The position numbers and the translations under genes were made by a program. The notes beneath the pieces were generated by a model. That model worked only from the letters and a program-made list of their open reading frames with translations. It did no database searches and was not told the DNA's origin. From Kingdonia uniflora (Eukaryota; Streptophyta; Magnoliopsida; Ranunculales; Circaeasteraceae), in NCBI GenBank assembly GCA_014058105.1, contig JACGCM010000669.1, positions 3,286,001-3,350,000 on the forward strand: DNA of 64,000 bases, read 5' to 3'. Positions 45,233 through 57,386 of this stretch are shown here, piece by piece. Within the stretch, counting starts at the first letter, position 1; each line of letters opens with the position of its first letter.

Positions 45233-46215
45233 TGATCTAGGAGGATTTAGGCAAGTCTTGGGACTAAGAACTTGTAACCCAGTCCTACTGGGACTGGGAA
45301 CTTGTAACCCAGTCCTATTGGAATTAGGAACTTGTAACCCTTATAAAAAGGGGCAAGGCTAGGCATTGTTTTCTTATGTTAGATCTAGAAAGAGTTCTGA
45401 GGAAGAGCCAAGGGTTTTGGAGAGATTCATTGTAACTACTTCACTTTTAAGCAATTGAAGATTTTATTTTCCCAATCAATTGGTGTTTTTCGTACTTTTT
45501 AGCTAACTAAAGCTTCTCAATCGTATTGTGGATTAATTACCTGGGAAAATTTTGGATCAGGAGATTGAAAATTGATATGCATCGAAGTTCAACTTTTCCA
45601 TGAGATCCACATCCTCCTGTAACCAAATATTATTTAGTTTCAGTTAAAACAAACGGGAGACAAAACAAGGAAAATTATGGATATATTATGCGCATAGTAA
45701 ATATATGATAAGATAAAAGAATGAAAACCAATTTTTTCAAAAAAACGCATTCCACAGTCATCTTTCCCAATCAAAATAGTAAAGATGTAACCTGAATCTA
45801 ACATGCATATAACAAGAAATTTACCATTTCAACATTGTATATTAACACAAAGCACACCACCATGTACTGCAATGATTCAAAAATCAAGTATGTTTTTGCA
45901 TAGTTATCGATGTTAAAACAGTAGCATCATGAACAAAAATAGTATCTGCATATCGTTCTGGTTACGAAAAATATTGCTCTCGTACTTCTGAGCCCTGCTT
46001 ATGAAAATTACACATTATTTAGTACCAAGCTTAAGCAATACCACAAAAAATTTCGTCAATAGAAAAGAAATGATCAAGAATCAGGTTACAATCAAAGCAG
46101 TCACCTTTAGTCTCGATAATAAATAACCCATTAGTTAAAACTTTCTTTACTACAAGAACTCGAGTACTAATCCTAGGAGAACATACCAATTTAAGTAGTA
46201 TCAGTTTTCCAGTTA
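45233..46215 (+). repeat. Element F LTR, copy 1
   Basis: It starts TGATCTAGGAGGAT. A TATA box CCTTATAAAAAGGGG lies at about 45338-45352. It matches 54267-55160 and 57387-58262 over most of its length. An extra 36-base duplication (GAACTTGTAACCCAGTCCTA) is present near its start. The right end is uncertain: homology to copy 2 runs on into the gag leader. Confidence 0.75.
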
Positions 46216-46343
46216 CGATTTTCGGGGGTTTATTGTAGTTTATGGTCTTTACACATGACCGTCTCAGGCAAACAAAGGAGAAGCTAGTGAGTCCGTTAAA
46301 GATTTATCGCAAAAGTAATTCGAAGAAGAAGGACGATTTAGAG

Positions 46344-47269
46344 ATGGACGAGTCCAACGATCGACTCATGATTTTGAAAACGACAGTTTTTTACCTAACT
46401 TCAACTGCAGGGGAGTTGGTAAAATAATTGCGTCTCACGAAACTCGCGAAGGCTTCTGCTTTGACAACACAAAAAGGCCGTTCTCATCGGCAAGGCTATA
46501 CGAGGAAGAAAGGGGTTATGGAGGTGAATGGAAATAATAATTTTACGGAGATCGATAGTGATTCTAGTGATGCCGAATCCGACAAGGAGCGATCGGGTAT
46601 TGGTAAGTCATTGAATCTTAAACATAATCTTCGTATCAATTTTAAGATTAAAATTCTAATTTTCGGCGGTTCAATCGATGCCAAGAAGTTGGATAATTGG
46701 TTAAATAGGTTAGAAACTTATTTTTCCGTTTACAAATACTCCAATGATCAGCAAATATGCTTTGCTACGATAAAATTCGCAAGTCGTGCACTCATGTGGT
46801 GGAAATCTTATCAAAAATGCCACAATGTAGGAAGTTTGGATTGGAAAGAATTTAAGGTCTTAGTGTAAAAGCAATTTTATCTGATTTGGTATGAGCAAGA
46901 GAGATAGTATAAATGGCACAATTTGCACCAAACGATTGTACAATCCGTACAGGAGTACATTACGGTGTTTCATAACCAATCTTTGGTTTTGGACATTTAT
47001 GCGGACGAGTATGAGGTATTCATGAAGTACACGGGGGGTTTTGTCAGAGTCCATTAGGAAAGAGTTGCAGCTCTTTACTGTGGCAAATATCGAGTAATTG
47101 CCATTGAAGGCAAATACTTGATGAGTGACAAAGAAAACGACAAAAACAAGTCGGGGTACAAGTCTAGCTGGCCAAACGAGTATAAGGGAGACGTCAAAGG
47201 AGAGGGGGGTCCTCGTCCATGGAATTTCATTGCAATTATTGTAAGGCGAGTGGGCATATTTCCGCATAA
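46344..47269 (+). pseudogene. Element F copy 1 gag
   Basis: Starts MDESNDRL, then stop at 46428 region. The long frame 46428-46868 holds a Ser/Asp stretch and INFKIKILIFGGSIDAKKLDNWLNRLETYFSVYKYSNDQQICFATIKFASRALMWWKSY, the plant Gypsy gag fold (F.G..D...WL..LE.YF, then WW). It continues with a stop and frameshift to KSGYKSSW and a zinc-knuckle-like FHCNYC segment at 47225-47260. Confidence 0.85.
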
Positions 47270-48521
47270 TGTAGCGCATAATTATGACATTTTTAATATA
47301 CCTGAACATGTATTTTAGTCATCCATATATTAAATTTTAGGTACTTATGCGCATTTGTTTGATTGTAGCTACTGGAGATGGATATTTGAAACCACGCTCT
47401 TAAAGTCAAGTAAAAGTGTCTCCAACAGTTCATAGCACAAAAAGTCAAAGATACAATATATTTGGTCTCAAGATTGAAGAAATATATACACAAATATTCT
47501 TGAAGAATAAGATCAATGAATATATTGTATCCAAGATCCTTAAAGATATTTTATATTGAAGACATATATGCAAGAGTTTCCATGAAGAAAGATCTCTACA
47601 TCACTTAAAGAAATTATATACAAGAATATTAGGTGATTGGTTGTAATATTAGAAGATATTATTGTGAAAATATTCTTTAGAATTTAATGTATAGCTTCTA
47701 AATTTGGGTTCATTCTCCTATAAAAGGAACCCTCCCCTATTGTAATTGGGCATCTCATATTCTAGCAAGTTTAGAAAAAGTAAAGTCATAAGTTTTATTT
47801 AATTGTCTTTTTTTATCTTTTAGTTTAATTTTGCTAATGTCTTCATTAATTGTTAATGCGATGAAGTCCGAAATGAGCGGTTAATCTCCTAGCTAAGGCT
47901 AGGATGAGGCCTTTTCTTAGATGGGCAATAGTTGGTATTAATTAGGTTCTAATTAGTTTTCTCTTAGTACTTTATAATTGATAAGTTAGTAAATCATATC
48001 GAAGGCTTGACCATAGCTTCGATTTGGTGTACGACAACTTTGGATACAAACAAGTGCTACTAATCGTAGACTTGATTTGAAGATCTAAACAAGAGGAAAC
48101 ACTAGAGAACTCACTCAAGCCTAACCATGGTTGAGTTGATAATTCTTTGAGATACTCTTCACCATCTCTTAAAAGCATAACCACAAAATGTCTGACCATT
48201 GATTTAGTGGTTTATTTTACAACATCGTATGTGTCTTAACATGAACATATGATGGGTGGAGATATTAGGATCTAGTTATATATCGATTAGTGCTTTGAAA
48301 GGTAGAAGCCAAGTCCGAACCCTAACTCTCTTCCTCATTAAGTTTTATAATTAACTTTTATTTATTGCTTTTAGATTTATCTTTTACAAAACTGTAATTC
48401 GGCCAAAAAAGTATTTGTTTTCCCAAACTTACTTGTTGATTTGATCCCACTCATCCGTACTACAATTCGACAACCATACTTTGAGCGGGTATTTTGTAGA
48501 GGCCCTATAAACCTTTTATCA
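47270..48521 (+). repeat. Element E 5' LTR
   Basis: Starts TGTAGCGCATAATT, ends CCTTTTATCA. TATA box CTCCTATAAAAGG at about 47715-47727. Shares almost the whole length with 53163-54266. Confidence 0.9.
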
Positions 48522-48523
48522 AA

Positions 48524-48540
48524 TGGCATCATTGCCGGGG
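48524..48540 (+). other. Primer binding site of E (tRNA-Asp type)
   Basis: TGGCATCATTGCCGGGG lies two bases after the LTR. The plant tRNA-Asp site is TGGCGCCGTTGCCGGGG. The three differences fall at the CG-rich part, where mutation of methylated C is expected. Confidence 0.85.
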
Positions 48541-50030
48541 GGGATCATTAAAAACTATTCTTTCTAATATCGAATTTTCTTTATTAGTTTTCTAATTTTG
48601 CTAATTGGCGTGCTATCAAGGTTAGTTTGAATCTTTACTAATAATTGTTTAAAATAATTGGTGTTGGTAAAATAGAAAGTTGTCTCCCTTTCCGAATTCC
48701 TTGTTTATATATCTTGCCAATGATTTCTAAATTCCATGTTTCTTGTATAGTAAGTTGTTGCATAGTGAACCGGTGTTGCTATTAGAGTGTGTTCATAGAT
48801 GCTTCACTATTTTTGACCATCTATACTTCACAATTGGGAAATATGCTTGCCACAAATTTTTTAGATAATTCAAAACCCTTTTCGAATTGCTATAGATCAT
48901 AATTTTTTGTTTAGTCGCCTAAGAGTTATAGCCTTTTGAAACAATAGTAAAAAAACAGTCTCAGTAAAGGGCGCCGCTGTTTATTAATCACTTGTTTTGA
49001 GCGATAGGGAAGCTAAATTCAAGAAAAATTTCTTCTTAAATGTTTTTTCTTTCTTAATTATCTTTCTAAATTGATATTATTTAATTCTCTCTCTCAATCG
49101 AGCTAAAAAATATGCACATTTGAAAATCAGGACATTATAGACTTCAATAAACTTGGAAATTGGATTAATAATACTGCCACAATTTCACAAATCTTTTTTA
49201 TCTTGTTTTGCAGGATAGTTAGTCACATAGTTGGTACTCAGAGATCACTAGGAATTTACAAAGTACATTGGTAAGCTTTTATCTAATCCTTTTTGTGCCC
49301 CCTAAGTGATGGGGCACTTCCTCCTTTTGCCCCCTAAGTGAAGGGGCGGCCATAGCTTCACCGAGAAACACTTCCCGTAGGATGGTACCTCTATAAACTT
49401 GACATCTAGATGGGGTCTATATCCGCTCCATCCCGGCATTAAATATATAAAGTCGTGTGAACTGTGCAAATACACGCTGCTCTAATTAAAAAATTGCAGT
49501 GTTTAGATTGACCTATTGCTGTATTAAAATTTTCTTTTCATTCTAACATTAGTAAAGGTAAAAAAATTTAGAGACTTGTGGGATTTCATCACCCAAAAAG
49601 CTCTCTAATAAGTGGGACCACCCATTAGGGATACGAAGAAATTCGTATCACGCAAAAATTGAACGTCCCGGACCTTAAAATAACTTATAATAAAAAAGAG
49701 TAGCAAGATTCCCATGGGATTTCATCACCCAATGGATAGGTGTACCGGACTAGGTAATAAACACGGGTTTGTAGGATATGGCCCCAGCATAGCGCAGCGA
49801 AATACTGGTTGTAGGTTTGCGATGTCACCTTTCGGAGTGCTGACGTACGATAAGGCGGCTCTCTCGGGAATGAGGACTGAACATCTACTTTAAGCTTGTG
49901 ATAGTACAATGACGCAAGTGAGTGTAGGAACCAATGCCTTAGCCATCCTACCCTTTTGTGAACATAAAAGTATATAGGGGAGACCTAATTATTTCTTCTA
50001 AAAAAATGTTGAAGTGCTAGAGTTTTAGGT
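48541..50030 (+). other. 5' leader of element E
   Basis: Non-coding leader between primer site and gag. It holds two tandem hairpins at 49295-49347 and a repeated GGGATTTCATCACCCA at 49580 and 49717. The short frames here are random. Confidence 0.5.
49295..49347 (+). repeat. Two tandem hairpins with the same loop
   Basis: GTGCCCC/GGGGCAC (49295-49317) encloses a 9-base loop CTAAGTGAT. GCCCC/GGGGC (49329-49347) encloses CTAAGTGAA. The pair lies in the RNA leader of element E, where retroelements keep packaging and dimerisation signals. That role is inference. Confidence 0.7.
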
Positions 50031-50059
50031 TTGATTAATTTTTTTTTTGCATTGGGTGT

Positions 50060-51303
50060 TAATTTAATTGTAAAATGTCGTACATGCAAGAATATTGGAA
50101 TTTATATGGCTCACATTTTGACATCCCACAATATCCTCAAAATTATTTTCAATCATGGGATCACCAAAATTTTTAATACGTGGAACCTTTCCAACCTCAT
50201 TCTTATATGCAGTCTCAGCAATCCTTTCAGTCATCCAAATAGTTCCCGCCCACTCCACTTAAACCATCTTTGGATGACACCCTTTCTCCCTTCATGCAAC
50301 AATCAATGGAAAATAAAAAACAAGCATTATAATTTTAGCAACAAATGATACAATTTCAACAACAGACATTGGTAAATCAAACTTCTACGACCCAATCTAT
50401 CTATAGATTAGAGACTCAGATAAGTCAGTTCTCAACCACGTAGAGTTAAATAGAGTATGAAAAACTTCTTTGCAATGAAGAAGAACAATCCGAAGTTAAA
50501 TCCCCTTGTGATTTAGAAAATGATGAATTTAAGCATAATCATGGAATATTTTCCCCGTGGGGTGAATGGATACCATATTACGAGACAGATTTAGAAGATG
50601 AACATTTTAAGGTTGACGATCCTATGTCACAAGAAGCTTTAAAAGAAGTGGCTAACATGTTCAATAAAATTCTTTCTGAATCACCTCTTAATTTCGCCCT
50701 CAACATTCAACCACCGATGCCATTATCCATCCCTTCACTGATAAAGCCCCACCAATTCACAAATGATATCATGATAGAAAGTGAGTATTTTTCCAAATTC
50801 TTAGGCGATTTCTTAGATAATGAGGATGATGATAAATTTCCTAGAAGTGTGAATTCAATATCGATCCTTGAGAAAATACGAGCTCCATCTTTATCCCAAC
50901 CAGTATCACCTTCTTCATCTCTCTTTCTCAAATCCATACTGCCATCGCCTGAGCCTAATAAGGTTACCATGACTATAAACGATTTTGAGGACTTGTATGG
51001 AGGTAACTCTTATTGTATTTCTGTTGATGAATGTTTAAATTATTTTGAGGACTCAAATGATCCTGAGATTCATGAAATGGTATAATCATTAGCACTTGAA
51101 AACTTGTTTCAACTTGGCCATGTCCCTAAGCCAATGAATATCTACATCAATGGTCAGGATGAGTCCCTTGAGATAAGTTGTGATTTTAGGCACACAAATT
51201 TTAAATGTTTGTTAAATTTAATTGTTCCCCGATCCCCCACATCCAAAAATATGTTATATAGCTTTTTTTCTACTACAAGAAAACATCTATTTGAAAAATT
51301 ATA
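50060..51303 (+). pseudogene. Element E gag-related region and acidic ORF
   Basis: First, across frames, a Gln/Pro/Phe-rich stretch (QYPQNYFQSW, SLDDTLSPFMQQ, QQMIQFQQQ) and SIYRLETQISQFS, like the C-terminal gag linker of Athila-type elements. Then an open frame at 50624-51085, extended upstream to about 50460 (EEEQSEVKSPCDLENDEF), 153 residues from its own ATG, acidic, with MSQEALKEVANMFNKIL and DFLDNEDDDKF. After stop 51083 it continues in frame with GHVPKPMNIYINGQDESLEIS to 51303. No protease or RT motif. Function unknown. Confidence 0.55.
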
Positions 51304-53162
51304 ATTTTGAGGATGCCTCACGGACTTGTTTTGTCATAACCACCTATCACATTTTTTAGAATATCAACAATAATATAGGTGTTTAAAAAAAATTCAAAGA
51401 AAATATATTTCCAGGAAAATCGAGTTTTGAATCTAGTACATTTTAGGGGACGAATACTTGTATACCAATCTTCTTATTTACAGCAACATATGATTGTATT
51501 GAAAATTCTAAAGGAAAATATGTTCCCTTGGTATGTGTTTGCTTTATCTTGAAGAAAATAGTTTTTCTTTATTTTTCTAAAATTTTTAACTTCGAATCAT
51601 CAAATGATAGGCAAAGTTTTTAGAAAAAAAAAATTTCATAGAGAATTAGCTTTAAACTCTATCTAGTTTTTACATAATATATATGCTCAATTAGGGGCTA
51701 TTATTAAGGATCACCATTCATGTATTGTCTAGTTTTTGAAAGAGAATTTGCAACCAGGATAGTACATCACCTTTTTAACTTCATACCCTTCCAGTCATAT
51801 TGAAAATTTTAAGTATGGGGGTACATTCGTCTAGCTAAAGATGGTAAACTTAGCGCTTCTTGGAAGGCAACCCATGACACATTCAGGTAAGAAATTCTAG
51901 TTTTTATCCTCCAATTTTTATATTCTCTCAAGCATTGAGGGTAACGTTTCATTTAAGTTTGGGGGTAGGAAACCATTTCTTCAAATATTTTTTGAAGAAA
52001 AGTAAAATAATAGCACTTTGACAATTTATGATATATTTTTGACAAATTTTTAAGCACTTAAACTGATTTTACCTTGACATAAATATTATGGAAAAACCTA
52101 AATTTTAAAATTGTACCAAGTATACACTAGAATATTTTAGACTATCTTAAGCTAGATGTAATATCTTTTTATTAGCGACTAATTCAAGTTCGCTTGGCAT
52201 ATTTTGAAAATATGCACTTCACTGTAGTTTTGCAATTATTACCTTCAATAGATTTTTGTTCAGTGTAGGGAAATTTAGAATTTATGTTAGGAATAGTTTG
52301 CAACAAGGGAGACAACTGCCTAAGAATAAGTTCATTCCTAAGAATAAATAATACGCCAAATGTGTTCTAAAAACTTTCACGCTACAAGGCTACTCGCATG
52401 ATTAAGAGCTGAAAGATGAAAAATTATTACCATTCTCGAGTTTGACCATAAACTATGTGAAAGGAGCATAAGAAAATGTTACTTGTGAAAATCCTAAGTC
52501 TAGGTCATGATAGGGCACCACACCCTGACAACCTTAGCTAACTGGCAGGGATTATCGACCGAAAACTCCTTGTGACGGAGACTTCACTAAGAAACAATGT
52601 ACTCAATAAGAAAAGGCATGTAAAAGAAGAAAAAAAAAAGTAAAATTCAAGGAAGACGAATTGATTGAGGTACTTGTCGAGCTGACCGTTAAATTTATTC
52701 TAGTAAAAACTAGACAACCAAAAACTGAGTAAATTATTCTAGACAACGTATTAGACAATAAAGCTATTTTTACTGTACACTCAAATATAGCTAAAGAAAA
52801 ATACTTGAATATCTTTCTAATCTTGAGGTAGTAACTCTAGTTATTGATAAGCTTAAAATATATTTTGGTATACTTAGGAGAATAGCAAGTTTAAGTATTT
52901 TTCAATCGGTATATTTTGGTCACAACTAAAAAAGTATAAGTTCACAGGGAATGAGTCATGTGTATTCTAGAATTGTTTAAAATGTCATTATTGACTTTTG
53001 TGGGTATAGTTACTGCAAACCCTCACGAAACAATACACGTCCACAAGGCTAAACCTGGGGGCTTAACGGCCCGTTGCATATGCTAAATGAAATCGCACTC
53101 CTGCAAAAGTGGTAATTATTTTATTTTACTTTGGAGGATCAAAAGACAAGTTTGGGGGTATT
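51304..53162 (+). other. 3' untranslated region of element E
   Basis: AT-rich, no ORF. It contains three polypurine-like words AAGT(A/T)TGGGGGTA at 51811, 51954 and 53149; the last directly precedes the 3' LTR. Confidence 0.5.
53147..53160 (+). other. Polypurine tract of element E
   Basis: ACAAGTTTGGGGGTA just before TTTGATGAGCGC, the LTR start. It is the form usual in Athila-like elements. Confidence 0.75.
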
Positions 53163-54266
53163 TGATGAGCGCATAATTATGACATTTTTAATATACCAGA
53201 ACATGTATTTTAGTCATCCATTATATTTAATTTTGGGTACTTATGTACATTTGTTTGATTGTAGCTACTGGAGATAAATATTTGAAACTATGCTCTTCAA
53301 GTCAAGTAAAAGTGTCTCCAGCAGATCATAGTACAAAAAGTCAAAGGCACAATATATTTGGTCTCAAGATTGAAGAAATATATACACAAATATTCTTGAA
53401 GAATAAGATTAATGAATATATTGCATCCAAGATCCTTAAGTTATTTTATATTGAAGACATATGCTAGAGTTTCCATGAAGAAAGATCTCTACATCACTTA
53501 AAGGAATTATATGCAGGAATATTAGGTGATTGGTTGTAATATTAAAAGATATTATTGTGAAAATATTCCTTAGAATTAAATGTATAGTTTCTAAATTTGG
53601 GCTCTTTCTCCTAAAAAAGGAACCCCCCATTGTAATTGGGCATCTCATATTAGTGCCAGTTTAGAAAAAATAAAGTCATAAGTTTTATTTAATTGTCTCG
53701 TTTTTTCTTTTAGTTTAATTTTGCTAATGTCTTCATTAATTGTTAATACGATGAAGTCCGAGATGAGCGGCTAATCTTCTAGCTAAGGCTAGGATGAGGC
53801 CTCTTCTTAGATGAGCAATAGTTGGTATTAATTAAGTTTTAATTAGTTTTTTCTTAGTACTTTATAATTGATAAGCTAGTACATCATATCGAATGCTTGA
53901 CTAAAGCTTTGATTTGGTGTATGATAACTTTGGATACAAAGAAGTGCTACTAACCGTAGACTTGATTTGAAGATCTAATCAAGAGGAAACATCAGAGAAC
54001 TCACTCAAGCCTAGCCATGGTTGAGTTGATAATTCTATAAGACACTCTTCACCATCGCTTAAAAGCATAATCACTAAATGCTTGACCATAGATTTAGTAG
54101 TTTATTTTACAACATCGTATGTATCTTAATGCGAAACCATAATTCGGCCTAGGAAGTATTTGTTTTCCCAAACCTCCTTGTGGATTCGATCCCACTCATC
54201 CGTACTACAATTCAACAACAGTACTTTGAACGGGTACTTTGTAAAGGCCCTAAAAACTACTTATCA
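53163..54266 (+). repeat. Element E 3' LTR
   Basis: Partner of 47270-48521. It starts TGATGAGCGC and ends CTACTTATCA. A segment of about 150 bases present at 48240-48395 in the 5' LTR is absent here (join near 54130). Confidence 0.9.
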
Positions 54267-55160
54267 GAAACTTGTGTCCTACTAGAACTATGAACTTGTA
54301 AGCCTTATAAAAAGCGGCAAGGCTAGGCATTATTTTTTTTATGTTAGATCTAGAAAGAGTTCTTAGGAAGAGCCTAGGGTTTTGGTGTGATTCATTGAAA
54401 TTATTTTGTTTAAAAGCAATTGAAGCCTTTATTTTCCTAATCAATTGGTGTTCTTCGTACTTTTCAGCTAACTAAAGCTTCACAATGGTATTATGGATTA
54501 CTTACCAGGGAAAATTTTGGATCAGGAGATTGAAAATTGATATGCATCGAAGTTAAACTTTGCCATGAGATCTACATCCTCCTGGAGCCAAATATTATTT
54601 AGACATAACAAGGAAAATTATGGATATATTATGCGTATAGCAAATATACGATACGAAAAAAGAAGAAAAACAAATCTTATCTGAAAAAGGCATTCCACAA
54701 TCATCTTTTCCAATCGATAAAAACTGTAAAGATGTAACTTGAATCAAACATGCATGTAACTAGAAATTTACCATTTCAACATCGTATATTAACATAAAGC
54801 ATACTACCCTGTACTGCAACGATTCAAAAATCAAGTTTATTTCTGCATAGTTATCGATGTTGAAACAGAAGCATCAAGAATAAAAATATTATCTGCATAT
54901 GATTCTGGTTATGAAAAATATTGTTCTCGTACTTTTGAGTCCTTATAACAATTACACATTATTTAGTACCAAGCCTAAGTAATGCCTCAAAAAAATTTGT
55001 CAATAGAAAAGAAATTATCAAGAATCTGTTTACAACCAATGCAGTCACCTTTAGCCTCGATCATCAATAACCCATTAGTTATAACTTTCTTTACTACAGG
55101 AACCCGAGTACTAATCCCAAGAGAACATACCAACTTAAGTAATATCAGCTTTCCAGTTAC
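54267..55160 (+). repeat. Element F LTR, copy 2 left (5'-truncated)
   Basis: Matches 45290-46200 and 57430-58262. TATA-like CCTTATAAAAAGCGG at about 54305-54318. It begins inside the LTR, directly after element E. Confidence 0.8.
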
Positions 55161-55285
55161 GATCTTTGGGGGTTGATTGTGGTTTATGGTCTCTACACGT
55201 GACCATCTCAGGCAAAGGTAGGAGAAGATAGTGAGTCCGTTGAAGATTCATCGTAAACCTAATTCGAAGAAGATGAACAATTTGG

Positions 55286-56290
55286 AGATGGACGAGTCCA
55301 ACGATCGACTCACAATTTTGGAAACGACAGTTTCTGACCTAACTTTAGCTATAGGGGAGTTGGTAGAATAATTGCATCTCACGAACCTCGCGAAGGTTTC
55401 CGCTTCAGCGACACGGTGAGGCCGCTCTTATCGACGAGCCACTCGAGGAATTAAGGGGTTATGGAGATGGATGGAAATGATGAATTTGCAGAGATCGATA
55501 GTGATTCTAGTAATGCCGAATCCAACAAGGAGCGATCGGGTATTGGTAAGTCAACAAATCTTAAACGTAATCTTTGTATCAATTTTAAGATTGAAATTCT
55601 AATTTTTGGCGGTTCAATCGATGCTAAGAAGTTGGATAATTGGTTAAATAGGTTAGAAACTTATTTTTCCGTTTACAAATACTTTAATGCTCAATAAATA
55701 TGCTTTGTTATGTTGAAATTTGTAAGTCATGCACTCACGTGGTAGAAATCTTATTGGAAACGCCATGATGTAGGAAGTTTGGGTTGGAAAGAATTTTAGG
55801 TTTTAGTGCGAAAGTAATTTTATCCGATTGGGTATTATCAGTAAGAGAGATAGTATAAATGGCACAATTTATGCCAAAAGTTTGAGCAATCCACATAGGA
55901 GTACACTACGGTGCTTCATAACCATGCTTGGTTTTGGACATTTATGTAGACGAGTATGAAGTGTTCACAAAGTACACCGGGGGTTTGTCAGAGTCCATTA
56001 GGATAGAGTTGTAGCTCTTTACTGTGGCCATTATTGGGGACGTAACCATGAAGGCAATTACCATTGAAGGCAAGTACTTGAAGAGTGACAAAGAGGACGA
56101 CAAGAACAAATCGGGGTACAAGTCCAGTTGGCAAAATGAGAATAAGGGGGAGGCTAAAGGAGAGGAGTCTTCATCCAAGGAGTTTCATTGTAATCATTAT
56201 CAGGCGAGTGGGTATATTTCTGTTTATTGTTGGAAACTTCACCAGGAGCATAGGCCGATGGAGGAGATGAGCAAAAAAGAGAGATAGGTA
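55286..56290 (+). pseudogene. Element F copy 2 gag
   Basis: MDESNDRLTILETTV, stop at about 55370, then 55461-55697 with the same GGSIDAKKLDNWLNRLETYFSVYKYF block as copy 1. A broken middle follows, then 56024-56287 ending in FHCNHYQASGYISVYCWKLHQE, a zinc knuckle with the middle Cys and His changed. The two F copies differ by scattered substitutions. Confidence 0.85.
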
Positions 56291-56415
56291 CTAGCCACAG
56301 AGGTTGTTGACCTCTCGGATTTAGATAAACCAAATTCTAAGCTTACTCTTATGTTTTAACAAACTTTAGCTACCGAGGAGGAGAGTTGGAAATACTTTTT
56401 TACGTCAGTATTTAG

Positions 56416-56688
56416 GTGAAGCAGACTTTAGTCGAAGCCATTGTAGATTTGGGTAGTCAGAATAATTTAATTTTTGAGGCGTTGGTGATGAAGATGGGTT
56501 TGACGAATACAGCTCATCCTAAGCTGTATGGTTTAGGGTGGATTCAGAAAGATGCGGATTTGATGATCACGAAGCAGTGTACATTCAAGTTTGCGATCAC
56601 TAAAAGGTTTAATGACGAGGTAACGTGCGAGGTGGTTCCTTTGGATGTGTGTCAGGTCATCTTGGGTAGCCCTTATCTTTGGGACTGA
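56416..56688 (+). CDS. Element F aspartic protease domain
   Basis: AIVDLGSQNNLIFEALVMKMGL.....HPKLYGLGWIQKDADLMITKQCTFKFAI...F.DEV.CEVVPLDVCQVILGSPYLWD. This is the retropepsin-like domain of plant Ty3/Gypsy elements, where D.GS..N.I marks the active site and LGSPYLWD the C-terminal strand. The active site reads D-L-G-S. The frame ends at TGA directly after WD, where the family continues toward RT. Confidence 0.82.
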   Translation: MKQTLVEAIVDLGSQNNLIFEALVMKMGLTNTAHPKLYGLGWIQKDADLMITKQCTFKFAITKRFNDEVTCEVVPLDVCQVILGSPYLWD

Positions 56689-56689
56689 G

Positions 56690-57270
56690 ATGTAATTCAT
56701 TACCATAGAGCTCGCAAGCATCATCTTGTAAAGGAGGGAAAGGAGTTCTATATCAATGCTTACAAGGAGCATGTCACTACGTCTAATTTAGTAATAGCAA
56801 CTCAGGTGAAGTGGTTGGTTAATGCGAACAGAAAGTTTGTGTTATTGGTTCGACCGGTTCAGGAGGGTACATTCGCTGGAGTATTGTCTCCTATGACAAC
56901 ATCTTATAGGCAGCCACCCGACATGGGGGCATTGCAAGAGGAGGTTGTGGTACGTACTAATCACAAACTGTTCCAGTTTTTAGCTACAAAGTTCAAGCTA
57001 TAGCAAGCTTGCCAGATGAAGGGGCTGTCGTATCTCCAATAATTTCCCTTGATTATACAGTATAATAAGGGAGAGGGCAACAAATTGGTTGATAGGCTAT
57101 CACAACCCTCATTACCAGCTACTTCCGCTATGTTAGTTTCTAGGCAGATACAACCTTTTGTTACGTTAGGATATGTTCCAGGATATGATAATCCTAAGGG
57201 GCGTAGTGTATTTTTGCTGAAAAATGCTACTACAAGACGGGGTGGTATTGAGTCATTCTGAGTTGGAAAG
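56690..57270 (+). pseudogene. Element F remnants of RT linker and RNase H end
   Basis: YHRARKHHLVKEGKEFYINAY and KWLVNANRKFVLLVRP (linker after protease), then, past stops, SYLQ.FPLIIQYNKGEGNKLVDRLSQP, which is the end of RNase H (I.Y..G..N..AD.LSR). The intervening RT palm is deleted; the join is around 56890-56990. Confidence 0.72.
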
Positions 57271-57372
57271 AAGGGTCAGCTACTTAGTAAGTCGAAGTGG
57301 TATTGTAGGGAATTAGGCATCGCCGTATTCCTGCATCTTCAGTTCTAGCTTAAGCAGGAGCTCAAGGCTCCT

Positions 57373-57386
57373 AAAGGGGGGGGCCA
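57373..57386 (+). other. Polypurine tract of element F
   Basis: AAAGGGGGGGGCCA directly precedes the LTR start TGATCTAGG and fixes the orientation as plus. Confidence 0.8.

Larger units (their letters stand above)
45233..47269 (+). mobile_element. Element F, copy 1: Ty3/Gypsy, truncated by E
   Basis: LTR, then gag up to the zinc-knuckle region, where element E starts at 47270. Nothing of its pol is found on the far side of E. What follows there is the LTR of copy 2, cut by about 60 bases. So the join is not a simple insertion, and a deletion must have happened. Confidence 0.75.
47270..54266 (+). mobile_element. Element E: non-autonomous Athila-like LTR element (no pol)
   Basis: LTRs at 47270-48521 and 53163-54266 (the second lacks about 150 bases of the first). 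The primer site at 48524 matches tRNA-Asp, as in Athila-type elements. A polypurine tract lies at 53147-53160. The interior of 4.6 kb has a gag-related region and an acidic ORF but no RT, RNase H or integrase, so it would depend on another element. The flanks CATAA and GAAAC do not match, so there is no target duplication: one end has been rearranged. Confidence 0.82.

Noticed and set aside
49915..49960. tRNA-like words (GGATGGCTAAGGCATTGG on the minus strand)
   Set aside because: No cloverleaf can be drawn and there is no clear A and B box pair; it is the leader of element E.
51262..51345. A CTACTACAAGAAAAC string with nearby ACGGACTTG, like a CACTA end
   Set aside because: It lies inside element E, continues its reading frame, and no matching opposite end was found.
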